This document shows positions 43,850 to 52,599 of a DNA stretch of 64,000 nt, piece after piece (position 1 is the stretch's first letter; each line of letters opens with the position of its first letter). This DNA is from Acidobacteriota bacterium (GTDB lineage Bacteria > Acidobacteriota > Terriglobia > Bryobacterales > Bryobacteraceae), in the NCBI GenBank assembly GCA_017307505.1, contig JAFKEE010000017.1, forward strand, positions 186,001 through 250,000. Reading direction: 5' to 3'. The position numbers and the translations under genes were made by a program. Under the pieces are notes generated by a model. That model did no database searches. It had not been told where the DNA came from and was given only the letters and a program-made list of their open reading frames with translations.

Positions 43850-43865
43850 AGCAAGCTACATGCCA
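43850..43865 (-). promoter_or_regulatory. Sigma-54 (-24/-12) promoter for the STAS-like gene
   Basis: Read on the minus strand, the 16-mer is TGGCATGTAGCTTGCT, a close match to the TGGCAY-N5-TTGCW consensus with exact GG-N10-GC spacing. The predicted start of transcription is near 43839, about 15 bases before the ATG. The overlapping TGTAGC-AA-GCTACA is a perfect inverted repeat. Confidence 0.8.
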
Positions 43866-43912
43866 GTCGTAAGCTTTTGAAAACAGGTTGGCGGACTGCC
43901 CGCTTTTCACGG

Positions 43913-43951
43913 ATTCGCGAGAAAGACACGAATTCGCGAGAGGATTCGCGA
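43913..43951. promoter_or_regulatory. Three TTCGCGA sites, likely activator-binding upstream sequences
   Basis: ATTCGCGA occurs at 43913, 43932 and 43944 (the first two ending in G, the last in A). TTCGCGAA is self-complementary. The sites lie about 75-110 bases upstream of the predicted transcription start, the usual distance for enhancer-binding proteins, and immediately follow the stop codon of the sigma-54 activator gene. Confidence 0.65.
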
Positions 43952-43957
43952 AGCGGG

Positions 43958-45793
43958 CTACTCGGACTTGAAGCGGAATTTGTTGATTTTGAGGGTGCGG
44001 ATTTTCGACTCGAGGGTGGAGGCGGGCATATTGAGGAGGACAGCGGCGCCGGAAGGACCGGAGACCCGGCCTCCAGATGCGGCCAGAGCCGCCTCGATCT
44101 CCGCTCTTTCCGCTCCGGCTGGGCGCTTCGCAGCGGATGCGATTGCCTGGGTCGCGGGTGGTGTTTCGCGGGAGATCCAACTGGGATCCACGGAGAAGAC
44201 ATCCGATTCGCAGACGATGACGGAGCGTTCGATGATGTTCTGGAGTTCGCGGATATTGCCGGGCCAGGAGTAGGCCGAAAGCAATTCGAGCGTGCGCGGC
44301 TCGATCGTCCGGATCTTCCTGCCCGCCTTGCGGGCGTAGCGGTGAACAAAGTAGTCGATGAGGGTGGGGATGTCTTCCCTGCGTTCGCGCAGGGCGGGCG
44401 TCTGAATGGGGAAGACGTTCAGGCGGTAGAAGAGGTCCTTGCGGAACAAACCGGTGGCAATGGAGCTTTCCAGGTCGCGATTGGTGGCGGCGATGACCCG
44501 GACGTCGGCACGGATGGGCTGGCTGCCTCCGAGGCGATCAAACTCCCGCTCCTGAAGCACGCGGAGCAGGGCGATCTGGGTCTCAGCGGGCAGTTCGCCA
44601 ACCTCATCGAGGAAGAGGGTGCCACCCTCGGCGAGTTCGAAGCGGCCGAGGCGCCGCTGGAGGGCGCCAGTGAAGACTCCTTTCTCGTGACCAAAGAGTT
44701 CGGAAGCGATGAGGGTGGCTGGTGTGGCGGCGCAGTTTACAGTAATGAAGGCACGGGCCGCGCGATTGGAGCGCTTGTGGATCGCGCGGGCGACGAGTTC
44801 TTTGCCGGTGCCGGTCTCTCCGGTGATGAGCACCGTGGAGTCAGTTGGCGCGACTTTGGCCACACGGGCGAGCACAGCACGGAGAGCGGGCGACTCGCCG
44901 ACGATCTCCTCGAACATCGATGCCTTGGCGACCTCCTCGCGCAAGGCGAGATTCTCCTTAAAAAGGATGTCGCGCAGTTTCCTGATCTCCTCGAGCGCCT
45001 GCTGGAGCTCGGCCTCGCCCCGGCGGCGCTCTGTGATGTCGGAAACCGCGCCGAGCAGTTCGGTGCGGCCAGCCGCATTGACGGCACGACGGCCCACCAC
45101 GCGGAGGTGCTTGGTCGAACCGTCGGGCATGAGGAGACGGTGCTCCAGTTCGAAATTAGCCTGCTCCCTGGGAATGCGTTCGAGGGCTTCGCGCAAAAAG
45201 GCGAGGTCGTCCGGATGGGTCCGCCGGATCACGTGGTCGATGGTGATCCGGGTTTCCGGATCGTAGCCGAAGATACGGAAGGTTTCGGGGGACCAGTAGA
45301 TTTCGCCGCTGGCAAAGTCCCAGGCGAAACTGCCGGTGTGGCTGAGACGCTGGGCTTCCGCGAGATAGACTTCACTCCGGCTCAGCGACTGCGCGGTGCG
45401 GGCGAGTTCGGCCCGCTCGACGGCCTCGCGCAGGGCGCGCTGAACTGAGGGCACGAGCCGGGGCAGGCGGGTTTTGGAGACGTAGTCGGTGGCGCCGATC
45501 TTGAGTGCCTCGATGGCCGTCTCTTCGTCGAGGGTTCCAGAGACGAGGAGAAAAGGGATCCTTGGTCGGAGACGGAGTGCGATTCTCAGTGCGGACAAGC
45601 CGTCCAAGGAAGGCAGGGCGCAGTCAGCCAGGATGAGGTCATAGCCACCATATTCGAGGGAGGCGGTGAACTCGGCCTCCGTCTCCACACGAGTGAGAGT
45701 GCAGTCGAGACCGCCGGATTCGAGGCAACTCCGAACCAGTTCCGCATCCGCGGGATCATGTTCCAGGTGCAAGATGCGCAAGGGGGCTGACAT
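43958..45793 (-). CDS. Sigma-54-dependent response regulator (REC-PAS-AAA+-HTH)
   Basis: The 611-residue protein has a receiver domain (1-125; LILADCALPSLDGL and ending ATDYVSKTRL), a PAS domain (about 150-265; YWSPETFRIFGYDPETRI), a sigma-54 interaction AAA+ domain (ITGETGTGKEL Walker A; ELFGHEKGVFTGA; TLFLDEVGELP Walker B; ATNRDLE), and a Fis-type HTH (GPSGAAVLLNMPASTLESKI). The sigma-54 loop reads GVFTGA instead of the usual GAFTGA. It is upstream of the STAS and histidine kinase genes on the same strand. Confidence 0.95.
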   Translation of the reverse strand: MSAPLRILHLEHDPADAELVRSCLESGGLDCTLTRVETEAEFTASLEYGGYDLILADCALPSLDGLSALRIALRLRPRIPFLLVSGTLDEETAIEALKIGATDYVSKTRLPRLVPSVQRALREAVERAELARTAQSLSRSEVYLAEAQRLSHTGSFAWDFASGEIYWSPETFRIFGYDPETRITIDHVIRRTHPDDLAFLREALERIPREQANFELEHRLLMPDGSTKHLRVVGRRAVNAAGRTELLGAVSDITERRRGEAELQQALEEIRKLRDILFKENLALREEVAKASMFEEIVGESPALRAVLARVAKVAPTDSTVLITGETGTGKELVARAIHKRSNRAARAFITVNCAATPATLIASELFGHEKGVFTGALQRRLGRFELAEGGTLFLDEVGELPAETQIALLRVLQEREFDRLGGSQPIRADVRVIAATNRDLESSIATGLFRKDLFYRLNVFPIQTPALRERREDIPTLIDYFVHRYARKAGRKIRTIEPRTLELLSAYSWPGNIRELQNIIERSVIVCESDVFSVDPSWISRETPPATQAIASAAKRPAGAERAEIEAALAASGGRVSGPSGAAVLLNMPASTLESKIRTLKINKFRFKSE

Positions 45794-46147
45794 CGAGGAC
45801 TAGCTCTTTTTTGCGCTGCCGGGCGGCGGCTGCATGATCACGGGCCAAAACAGGGCCTGTTCGTGGATGGGATTCGCAATCGCGCGGGGCTGCAAAGGAT
45901 TGACGAGGCGGGCGCTTGCTTTGAGGCAGCAACTGACGGCCAGGGGCATCAGGCGTAGTCTATCGCCCATGTATAAAGGCAGTCCCGGAGATTGGGGCAT
46001 CGGTTTCGCCATGATTTGCCCGGCATCAGGGCCCAGAGCCCGGTGGCAGGGCGGATGGACAGGCACTATGATAGCCCGATATTCGGTATTGACTGAGGAC
46101 TGATGCCTCGGGACGATTGTGCCTCCGCCGGACCGATATCACGCGAA
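45794..46147. other. Intergenic region
   Basis: About 350 bases separate two minus-strand genes. Short frames exist on both strands, but none has a good ribosome binding site or recognisable domain. It may hold the promoter of the sigma-54 activator gene; I see no clear -24/-12 box. Confidence 0.4.
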
Positions 46148-47053
46148 CTATCCATTCGGATTTGAGGTGCCTTCGAGATTGCAGGCGCCACCGGCCGGCA
46201 GAACCGTTGCGGAGACCGGGTAACCGATGAGGTAAGTAATGGGTATTATTCCGGAGCGTTGCACACCGACCTGCCAGCGATAGCCGGAACCGGCGTGCGC
46301 CGCAACCAAGGCGAGGTAGTCCGCCTGAGAATAGGAGCGCAGGCAGGACATCCAGCCGTCGAACAGAAGAACAAAGGGTACGACTGGGACGAAGTAGGTC
46401 CAGAAGAGCCGCGACCAGCGAAAAGGACGGATCCACGGCGTTGCCAGTAAACCGAGGAATGGCACGCAGACCACAGAGAGTATCGCCCTCCACTCGCGCT
46501 GGCAGGCCTCGAAGATGGCAATGCCGGTCCGGCATTCGAGTGCGTTGGCAACAACCTTGTTCAGTTCCTCGACGCCGAGATGATGCGCAGACGAAAAGAT
46601 GGTGCGGAATCCTCTCAGCCCGACCGGCACGCAGGTGGCGTACACCGGACTGGGATGCGAACGGATTTGGCTTTCAGAATGAAGAGCTGCCCGAGCGAAT
46701 GCTTCCGGATTCGGATGTTTGTCCGTGAGGCAGACCGTGACTGGATAATGAAGCACCCGGCTGACGTGGCGGGCAAGCTGAATCCAGGGACCTCCGGCTC
46801 CGGAACACAGGTCGAGGACACGGGTCGTGCCGGCTGCAGCCATTGCATCGCGGAGAAGTGGCGCGATGGGGCGATAAGCATTGGTCACCTCCCAGACGGC
46901 CTGTAGCGCATCAGTCACCAGGTTTCGAAGGTGGGCCGGAAACCAGGAGCTGTCGTGAATTTCGAAGAGATCGGAACGGCTCAAACGTTGTGAGTGCCTT
47001 CCATGGAATTCGTAACTAGCGGAGTGCTCCGATTGTTGCGAGCCACCAGTCAA
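46148..47053 (-). CDS. Class I SAM-dependent methyltransferase-like protein with C-terminal membrane segments
   Basis: The 301-residue frame starts with TTG at 47053, seven bases after AAGGAG, which decides the start. FEIHDSSWFPAHLRNLVTDALQ is followed by a SAM-binding glycine loop (RVLDLCSGAGGPWIQLARH). Residues about 185-235 are hydrophobic (AILSVVCVPFLGLLATPWI and FVPVVPFVLLFDGWMSCL), and the tail contains YRWQVG and TYLIGYP. I recognise the pattern as a bacterial methyltransferase family with a membrane-associated tail. Substrate unknown. Confidence 0.75.
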   Translation of the reverse strand: MTGGSQQSEHSASYEFHGRHSQRLSRSDLFEIHDSSWFPAHLRNLVTDALQAVWEVTNAYRPIAPLLRDAMAAAGTTRVLDLCSGAGGPWIQLARHVSRVLHYPVTVCLTDKHPNPEAFARAALHSESQIRSHPSPVYATCVPVGLRGFRTIFSSAHHLGVEELNKVVANALECRTGIAIFEACQREWRAILSVVCVPFLGLLATPWIRPFRWSRLFWTYFVPVVPFVLLFDGWMSCLRSYSQADYLALVAAHAGSGYRWQVGVQRSGIIPITYLIGYPVSATVLPAGGACNLEGTSNPNG

Positions 47054-47347
47054 ATGACAGCTCCTTCCGAGCGGTTTCGAGTGCTCCTTCCACTGTGCGC
47101 GACTTAGCAGTAAAAGTGTGGATTTTGTAGGGACTTTTTACAAGTCCGGCAAGCTGCAATGGGAAATAGGCGAAGAAGCGGTTGACGCGAGCTATGGGCG
47201 CCGGCGAGGCGGGGTTTCGTTCCCTTTTAGACTCGCCCGGTCGGCCGGGACCCAAGCCAGACGTCGCGGAGGAGGAGTCCGGTTTCGACGGCCTGGGTCA
47301 CGGATGAAAACCAATACACAGGAGGGAGCCAGCAGGGCTGCTTTCCG

Positions 47348-50251
47348 TCACTTGGTGACCGGCGGGCAGCCCATCACCTGCATTTGATAGTTGCCAGTTG
47401 TGAACGGCGCAAAGGACGTGACTTCGATGCGCCACATGCCGCCGAGCGGCAGGGTTTCGGTGATACGAGAGCCGATGCCAGAGGCGTCGTCATCGTTGGC
47501 GGCGAGGATCGCGCCTGTGGGCGAGATCAGGTAGACGAAACTGTCGAAGTCCGCCTCAGAGACAGCGATATCGAGCCGCTGCCCGGCGAAGGCCTGTAAC
47601 ACATAGGCCTGGGTACGATAGAGGCTGCCGCGCCTGCCGTCGGGCGAAGAGGACTCCGTCAGTTGACCTGGAGTCGTGTAAGGGCAACCCGTGATCTGTC
47701 TGGGGAATGCTTCCGCGGGCGGAGCCTCCTGCGGACCGCCGAACTCAACCTTCAGGACGAAGGTCCCTTCACGAAGAACGTAGGAGGTCGCGACGATTGT
47801 GTAGGTGCCGGAATAGGGAAGTGTGAGCCTGCCGGTTGGGCCGGGGATTCTCGAATCGGTCTTTCCGATGCTGTCGTCATCGTAAGCGACGAGATTCAGA
47901 TTGGGTCCCAGGAGTTCGAGATAGGTATCGAAGTCGGCCGACTCCATCTGGATCGAAACAGTTTGTCCTGCCTTGGCGTCGAACGTGAAAAGCTTGGCAC
48001 GGCTGCCGTAGTAAATGCAGTCCATGATGCCGAGATACTTGCGGATCTCCGGGTCCCCCGACAAGGGTTCCACGGTACAGGGCCCGGACTGATTGACCCG
48101 CAATTCCTTTCCAGCCAGGCGGAGCATGGTGGATCTCGTCCCGCTGGTCTGGTTGGCTTCCACACGCAACTTCACGACGGAACTGCCCTGGACCGGCCCC
48201 GCGGTGGAAGTCTGCACCCAACCGGAAGGGTTCTCGATCTCTCCGGGAGGACACTGGTTGGCCTGGGTGAGCACAACAGGGATGGTGCCTCCTGTTTCCG
48301 CGACGGTCAATTCCGGAGTATCCAGGGTCACGGTGCAGGCTGGAAGGGCGACGGGCTCGAAGGTCCAGGTGAGCGCGTATTCCTGTTCGCCTTCCCCAAT
48401 GCGGTAAGCAGAGACGGTGGCCGTGAATTCGCCCGGGGCGGGGTTTTGAATCACAACCTGCTCGACGTTATCGCGCCGGTTCACCGCAGGCTGTGCGTTT
48501 GCGCCGGGATTTCTGGGATTTAGGGTCAGCGGCAGGACGGGGGCGGCGTCGCCGTGGGACACAGAGAGGTCGAGGTCGTTCACGAGGCTGGTGGCTGATT
48601 CCGGCGAACCGGGGGCGTCGGACCAGACCAGCATGACCCGCAGCGTGCCGGTGCCGCCCGGCACAGTGATGGAGTGATTGGCGCTGCCGCTGGAGATCCT
48701 GTTTACCAGGTAGCGCTTCTCATCCACGGTCGCCATAGCCGCCGGGGCGTTGGGGATGCCATAGCCGAAGACGTAGTCGGGCCCCGGATTACCGACATCG
48801 CGCGCACTGTTCAGGAGAATCGCTTTCAGGACGGAAGCCTTGGGTTGGGATTCGCTCTGTTTTGTTTGAAGCCGTTCCACCAGCAGCGCAAGCATGCCGG
48901 AGATAGCGGGTGCCGCCATGGAAGTCCCGCTGGCGGTCAGAGATCCGCCGACAGCCACACTGCGGACCCCGACGCCCAACGCGGTGACATCGGGCTTGAG
49001 CCTGCCGTCGCGCGTGGGTCCGAATCCACTGAAGGTGCTGATGTCTGAGAGACGGTTGGCCGCGGCTACGGCAATGGCGTTCTTTGCGGAGGCAGGGACA
49101 CCAGCGGAGTAGAAGCCCGCGCGGGAGGACAGGGCACACTCCCCGGAGGTGCGAGGATTGCCCATGGAGAAGACGAGACTGAGATTCTGGTTCACGGTCA
49201 ACGAATCGACCAGGCCTTCCTCCTGAGTGTATTCTCCATACATTTCGCAGTTGCCAAGATCCTCATAGATTGCTTCGCCCCACGAATTCTGAGAGATCTG
49301 AACGCCGGAGGAGGATACGGCCAGACGCATTTTCTCGAAGACATCGTCATAGTACGAGCCGCTAAACAACAGGGCGCCGGGCGCGATGCCTCTAAGGGCC
49401 TGATCGGTGGCGCCGTCACCCGCGAGGGTGCCCGCCACATGTGTGGCGTGTGCCCCGGCAAACTGCGGCTCGAGAAACTTCAGTCTTCCTGTGAAATCAG
49501 CGAGCGGGCTGACGGTCCCACCATCCCAGATTCCGACTTTTACCCCGTTGCCGGTGACTCCCCCGGCGCCGGTGTTCACTTTGTCGGCCTCCATCAACTG
49601 CGCCGACCAGATATTGTCAAACTCCACAGGAGAGGGCGCGGTGGGCTGGATGTGCCGGACGAAATCGAGGGCGGCCAACCGATTCAGGTCGTCCCGGGCG
49701 ATGCGCAAGGTGATCCGGTGCTGCCAGCCGGACTGACCGAGGATGCCCCAACCCTGGCCGCGGGCCCGGTTCGCGGCATCGTCCACGTCCACATCGGAGA
49801 AAAGCAGGACGGCGACATCTACCGCCGGACGGCCCTGCCATTCGGCGTCGGCCCATTTTGCGCTGGACGCTCCACGAAGATAAATGGAGATCTTGTCAGA
49901 GGGATTGAGGTCGAAGATGGAAATACCGTCAAGGGCAAGACGACTGGCCGTCCTGGCCGCCAAGAGACGCGGTGCGACTGTGGCGAAATAGCGCGCGCCG
50001 TCAATCCATTCCTGAAGTTCGATGCCGGAACCGCGAAGTGCGGTTCGTACCGCGGCTGTCGCCGGCGAGGAAAGTTCGACAACAACGTGCGTCCGAGCTG
50101 ATTCCGGTTGAGCCGCCAGGCGATTCCAATCGACGGGCGTCCTGGAAATGGATGAAGATTCCCGTAGAGGAAGGACCAGGGGCTCAGGGGTCTGACCGAA
50201 GAGACCGAATGGCATCACGCACAAAATTGGAATGAATTGCTTCCACCACAT
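47348..50251 (-). CDS. Secreted subtilisin-like serine protease (S8, KP-43-like) with C-terminal PPC domains
   Basis: The 967-residue protein has a signal peptide (to about residue 20), a prodomain (about 40-220) and an S8 catalytic domain: Asp243 in GIWDGGT, His271 in HATHVAGTL, the oxyanion region NSWGE and MGNPRTSG, and Ser444 in SGTSMAAP. LNSARDVGNPGPDYVFGYG ends the catalytic domain. A beta-sandwich (about 520-640) and two PPC-like domains (FTFDAKAGQTVSIQMESADFDTY and LQAFAGQRLDIAVSEADFDSFVY) follow. It is likely a large extracellular protease. Confidence 0.95.
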   Translation of the reverse strand: MWWKQFIPILCVMPFGLFGQTPEPLVLPLRESSSISRTPVDWNRLAAQPESARTHVVVELSSPATAAVRTALRGSGIELQEWIDGARYFATVAPRLLAARTASRLALDGISIFDLNPSDKISIYLRGASSAKWADAEWQGRPAVDVAVLLFSDVDVDDAANRARGQGWGILGQSGWQHRITLRIARDDLNRLAALDFVRHIQPTAPSPVEFDNIWSAQLMEADKVNTGAGGVTGNGVKVGIWDGGTVSPLADFTGRLKFLEPQFAGAHATHVAGTLAGDGATDQALRGIAPGALLFSGSYYDDVFEKMRLAVSSSGVQISQNSWGEAIYEDLGNCEMYGEYTQEEGLVDSLTVNQNLSLVFSMGNPRTSGECALSSRAGFYSAGVPASAKNAIAVAAANRLSDISTFSGFGPTRDGRLKPDVTALGVGVRSVAVGGSLTASGTSMAAPAISGMLALLVERLQTKQSESQPKASVLKAILLNSARDVGNPGPDYVFGYGIPNAPAAMATVDEKRYLVNRISSGSANHSITVPGGTGTLRVMLVWSDAPGSPESATSLVNDLDLSVSHGDAAPVLPLTLNPRNPGANAQPAVNRRDNVEQVVIQNPAPGEFTATVSAYRIGEGEQEYALTWTFEPVALPACTVTLDTPELTVAETGGTIPVVLTQANQCPPGEIENPSGWVQTSTAGPVQGSSVVKLRVEANQTSGTRSTMLRLAGKELRVNQSGPCTVEPLSGDPEIRKYLGIMDCIYYGSRAKLFTFDAKAGQTVSIQMESADFDTYLELLGPNLNLVAYDDDSIGKTDSRIPGPTGRLTLPYSGTYTIVATSYVLREGTFVLKVEFGGPQEAPPAEAFPRQITGCPYTTPGQLTESSSPDGRRGSLYRTQAYVLQAFAGQRLDIAVSEADFDSFVYLISPTGAILAANDDDASGIGSRITETLPLGGMWRIEVTSFAPFTTGNYQMQVMGCPPVTK

Positions 50252-50465
50252 GGAGAAAGTCTATCGAAACCATTCGACAGCATGTTGTGGAAACAGGCAG
50301 CTATCTACACCAAAGTATGTACAAATCTGCCCACTTCTAATTGCAGGTGTGCGTGGGATCGGAGACGATGTGGGTCCACGAAAGCAGGTATGGCCGCGGA
50401 CCAGGCGAAGATCAACTGCGGCCGCCGTTTCGAGGTACGCAACTAAACAACGAGGCAACGCCGCA

Positions 50466-51215
50466 TTACCGGGCAGCACCATGGCGATTGTCGACCACCC
50501 ATGTGCGAATCAACGTATCGGTCCCATACGGCACATCGAGGAGCACGGAACAGTTCAGCGAGAAGGGCGGTTGGTCGAGAAAGATTCCGGAGCCCACCTC
50601 GAGGCGTGTATTGGGCCCGTGAGGATGGTCCAGATTGGGCGCGGAGCAATGTGTGGGGACGTGCTCGGTGATGATGCTGAAGGGGTAGTGCGCGCACTGC
50701 CTGAGTGCGCTGGCAATCTGTTCATTCGACAGGTGCTGCAGGACTTGCCGGAGGAGAACCGCGCCTGCTGCGGGCAGGGGGTCGCGGGTGAGATCCAGAC
50801 AGTGGAAGGAGACGCCGTTGCGCGTTTCGGTCCTGCGCAGGTGGGCGATGAGGTCAGGAACGCAATCGACACCGTTGTACTGATCCACAAGGGCGGACAC
50901 GCGGCGCCCCACGCGGAAGTCTCCGCAGCCCAGGTCGGTTACGCTTCGGATCCCCTGCTGGCCGAGGAAATGTCCGACCGCGGCGGCATAAGGGACGGCG
51001 ATTTCATCGACGGACCCCGGACCGGAGCAGAAATCCTGGCCGGGGATTTGCCCCCAGATCCCGTCGCGATAGATCAACGCAAAGGTCTCCTGGAGGGACA
51101 GATTAACAAAGGACTCCTGGATACTCCGCTGGCGCTGAATCCTCCGATACCAACGGTGGAAGATCTCCGGCACTAGAGGGCGGATGGATTTTCTCAATGA
51201 TTGCCGCAAGATCAT
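50466..51215 (-). CDS. SAM-dependent methyltransferase-like protein
   Basis: The 249-residue protein has an N-terminal basic, helical segment (LRQSLRKSIRPLVPEIFHRW) and a Rossmann-type SAM motif, SVTDLGCGDFRVGRRVSAL, followed by the acidic position in NGVDCVPDLI. Further strands include VSFHCLDLT and AVLLRQVLQHLSN. The ATG at 51215 is chosen; a TTG at 51227 adds four residues, and neither has a strong ribosome binding site. Substrate is unknown. It is 34 percent shorter than typical fused methyltransferases and has no membrane segment. Confidence 0.78.
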   Translation of the reverse strand: MILRQSLRKSIRPLVPEIFHRWYRRIQRQRSIQESFVNLSLQETFALIYRDGIWGQIPGQDFCSGPGSVDEIAVPYAAAVGHFLGQQGIRSVTDLGCGDFRVGRRVSALVDQYNGVDCVPDLIAHLRRTETRNGVSFHCLDLTRDPLPAAGAVLLRQVLQHLSNEQIASALRQCAHYPFSIITEHVPTHCSAPNLDHPHGPNTRLEVGSGIFLDQPPFSLNCSVLLDVPYGTDTLIRTWVVDNRHGAAR

Positions 51216-51463
51216 GCAGAATACCAAACGAAGCGAGTGCGACGCAGGTTGCCGGCCTCCCGAACCGGTTCTGGCGCGGGTGCCGGTGGGCGCCCGGATC
51301 GCCTGAATGCCCGCGGGTTGGCAGGGCTGATTGGTTCGCTACACTGAGGATTCGGGCCGGGCACACGGGCGTGCCGAAGCGGAATGCCAATGCCATCGAG
51401 TGGTCTGGTCGCGTACCTATCCTGAGGCCAACCTGGCAGTTTCAGTCGATCCAAGGGGAGCGA

Positions 51464-51802
51464 ATGAAGAAGATTGAGGCGGTCATCCAACCATTCAAGC
51501 TGGACGAGGTGAAACAGAGCCTTGAAGATGCGGGTGTCGGCGGGATGACGGTTCTGGAGGTGCGCGGCCGAGGATCCCGGGAAGAGGCGGCCCTGCTATA
51601 TCGCGGCCACGAGAGCCAGTCCTGGCCTACCGCCAAGATGAAGATAGAGGTTGTCGTAGGTGACCGTGAACTGCAGGAAGTGCTGGCGGCCATCCGGCAG
51701 GCAGCGTGGACAGGCCGCTCAGGAGACGGAATGATCTTCGTGTCGGACGTCGTGGAGGCGATCCGGATCCGCAACGATCAGCGGGACGAAGCGGCAGTCT
51801 GA
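51464..51802 (+). CDS. glnB: Divergent PII signal-transduction protein (GlnB-like)
   Basis: The 112-residue protein aligns without gaps to canonical GlnB: MKKIEAVIQPFKLDEV, GGMTVLEVRG, LYRG, MKIEVVV, TGRSGDGMIFV and AIRIR. Yet several key residues differ. Tyr51, the uridylylation site, is Ser; Gln39, a 2-oxoglutarate/Mg ligand, is Arg; and Lys90, an ATP-phosphate contact, is Met. Lys58, Arg101 and Arg103 remain. The trimeric fold should be preserved, but effector sensing is probably altered. GGGGAG lies five bases before the ATG. No amtB, glnA or glnD is nearby. Confidence 0.9.
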   Translation: MKKIEAVIQPFKLDEVKQSLEDAGVGGMTVLEVRGRGSREEAALLYRGHESQSWPTAKMKIEVVVGDRELQEVLAAIRQAAWTGRSGDGMIFVSDVVEAIRIRNDQRDEAAV

Positions 51803-51836
51803 AGCGGACCTCAGCCGGGTCCCGGGAACGATGGCG

Positions 51837-52598
51837 CTAGGCCGGAGTGGCTCTTCTAATCCGCTCGAAGATATCCACCGGCAAGGGGAAGACGATGGTG
51901 GTATTGTGCTCCGCCCCGATCTCGACCAGCGTTTGCAGGTAGCGGAGTTGAATGGCGGATGGTTCCTGCTGCAGGACCTGGGCTGCCTCGGCCAGGCGTT
52001 GTGACGCCATGAATTCGCCCTCTGCATGAATGACCTTGGCCCTGCGTTCGCGCTCGGCTTCCGCCTGACGAGCGATGGCGCGCACCATCTGATCCGGAAG
52101 ATCGACCTGCTTTACCTCGACCATGGACACTTTAATGCCCCAGGAGGCCGTGTGGCCATCGAGGATGGTTTGCAGACGGGCGTTCAATTTCTCGCGCGCA
52201 GACAAAAGCTCATCGAGATCCGCCTCGCCGAGCACGCTGCGCAACGTGGTCTGGCCGAGTTGGGAGGTGGCGTAGAGGAAGTTGGTGACCTCCAGAACCG
52301 CCAGTTTGGGGTCGAAGACCCGGAAGTAGATTACCGCGTTGACTTTGACGGTGACATTGTCGTGCGTGACGACATCCTGGGAAGGGACTTCGAAGGCTTC
52401 GATGCGAAGGGAGATGCGGACCATACGGTCAATGGGCGCGAACACCAGGATGAGGCCCGGTCCTTTCGCCTGCGGCAGGACGCGGCCAAGCCGGAAGATC
52501 ACAGCGCGCTCATACTCACGCAGGATCTTGATGGAGGAGAGGAGGTAGAGGACAACGATGAGGAGCGCAATGAGTGGAATGGGGAATGCGTCGGACAT
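51837..52598 (-). CDS. Slipin / stomatin-like SPFH protein
   Basis: The 253-residue protein has one N-terminal membrane helix ([17 protein letters not shown]) and an SPFH domain: [66 protein letters not shown], and a helical tail with [19 protein letters not shown]. It likely forms large oligomers at the membrane. It starts one base after the stop of the nfeD gene, a conserved bacterial pair. GGAG precedes the ATG at 52598. Confidence 0.95.
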   Translation of the reverse strand: MSDAFPIPLIALLIVVLYLLSSIKILREYERAVIFRLGRVLPQAKGPGLILVFAPIDRMVRISLRIEAFEVPSQDVVTHDNVTVKVNAVIYFRVFDPKLAVLEVTNFLYATSQLGQTTLRSVLGEADLDELLSAREKLNARLQTILDGHTASWGIKVSMVEVKQVDLPDQMVRAIARQAEAERERRAKVIHAEGEFMASQRLAEAAQVLQQEPSAIQLRYLQTLVEIGAEHNTTIVFPLPVDIFERIRRATPA

Positions 52599-52599
52599 G

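Noticed and set aside
47131-47147. GGACTT/AAGTCC inverted repeat upstream of the methyltransferase
   Set aside because: The six-pair stem is short and has no associated motif; could be chance.
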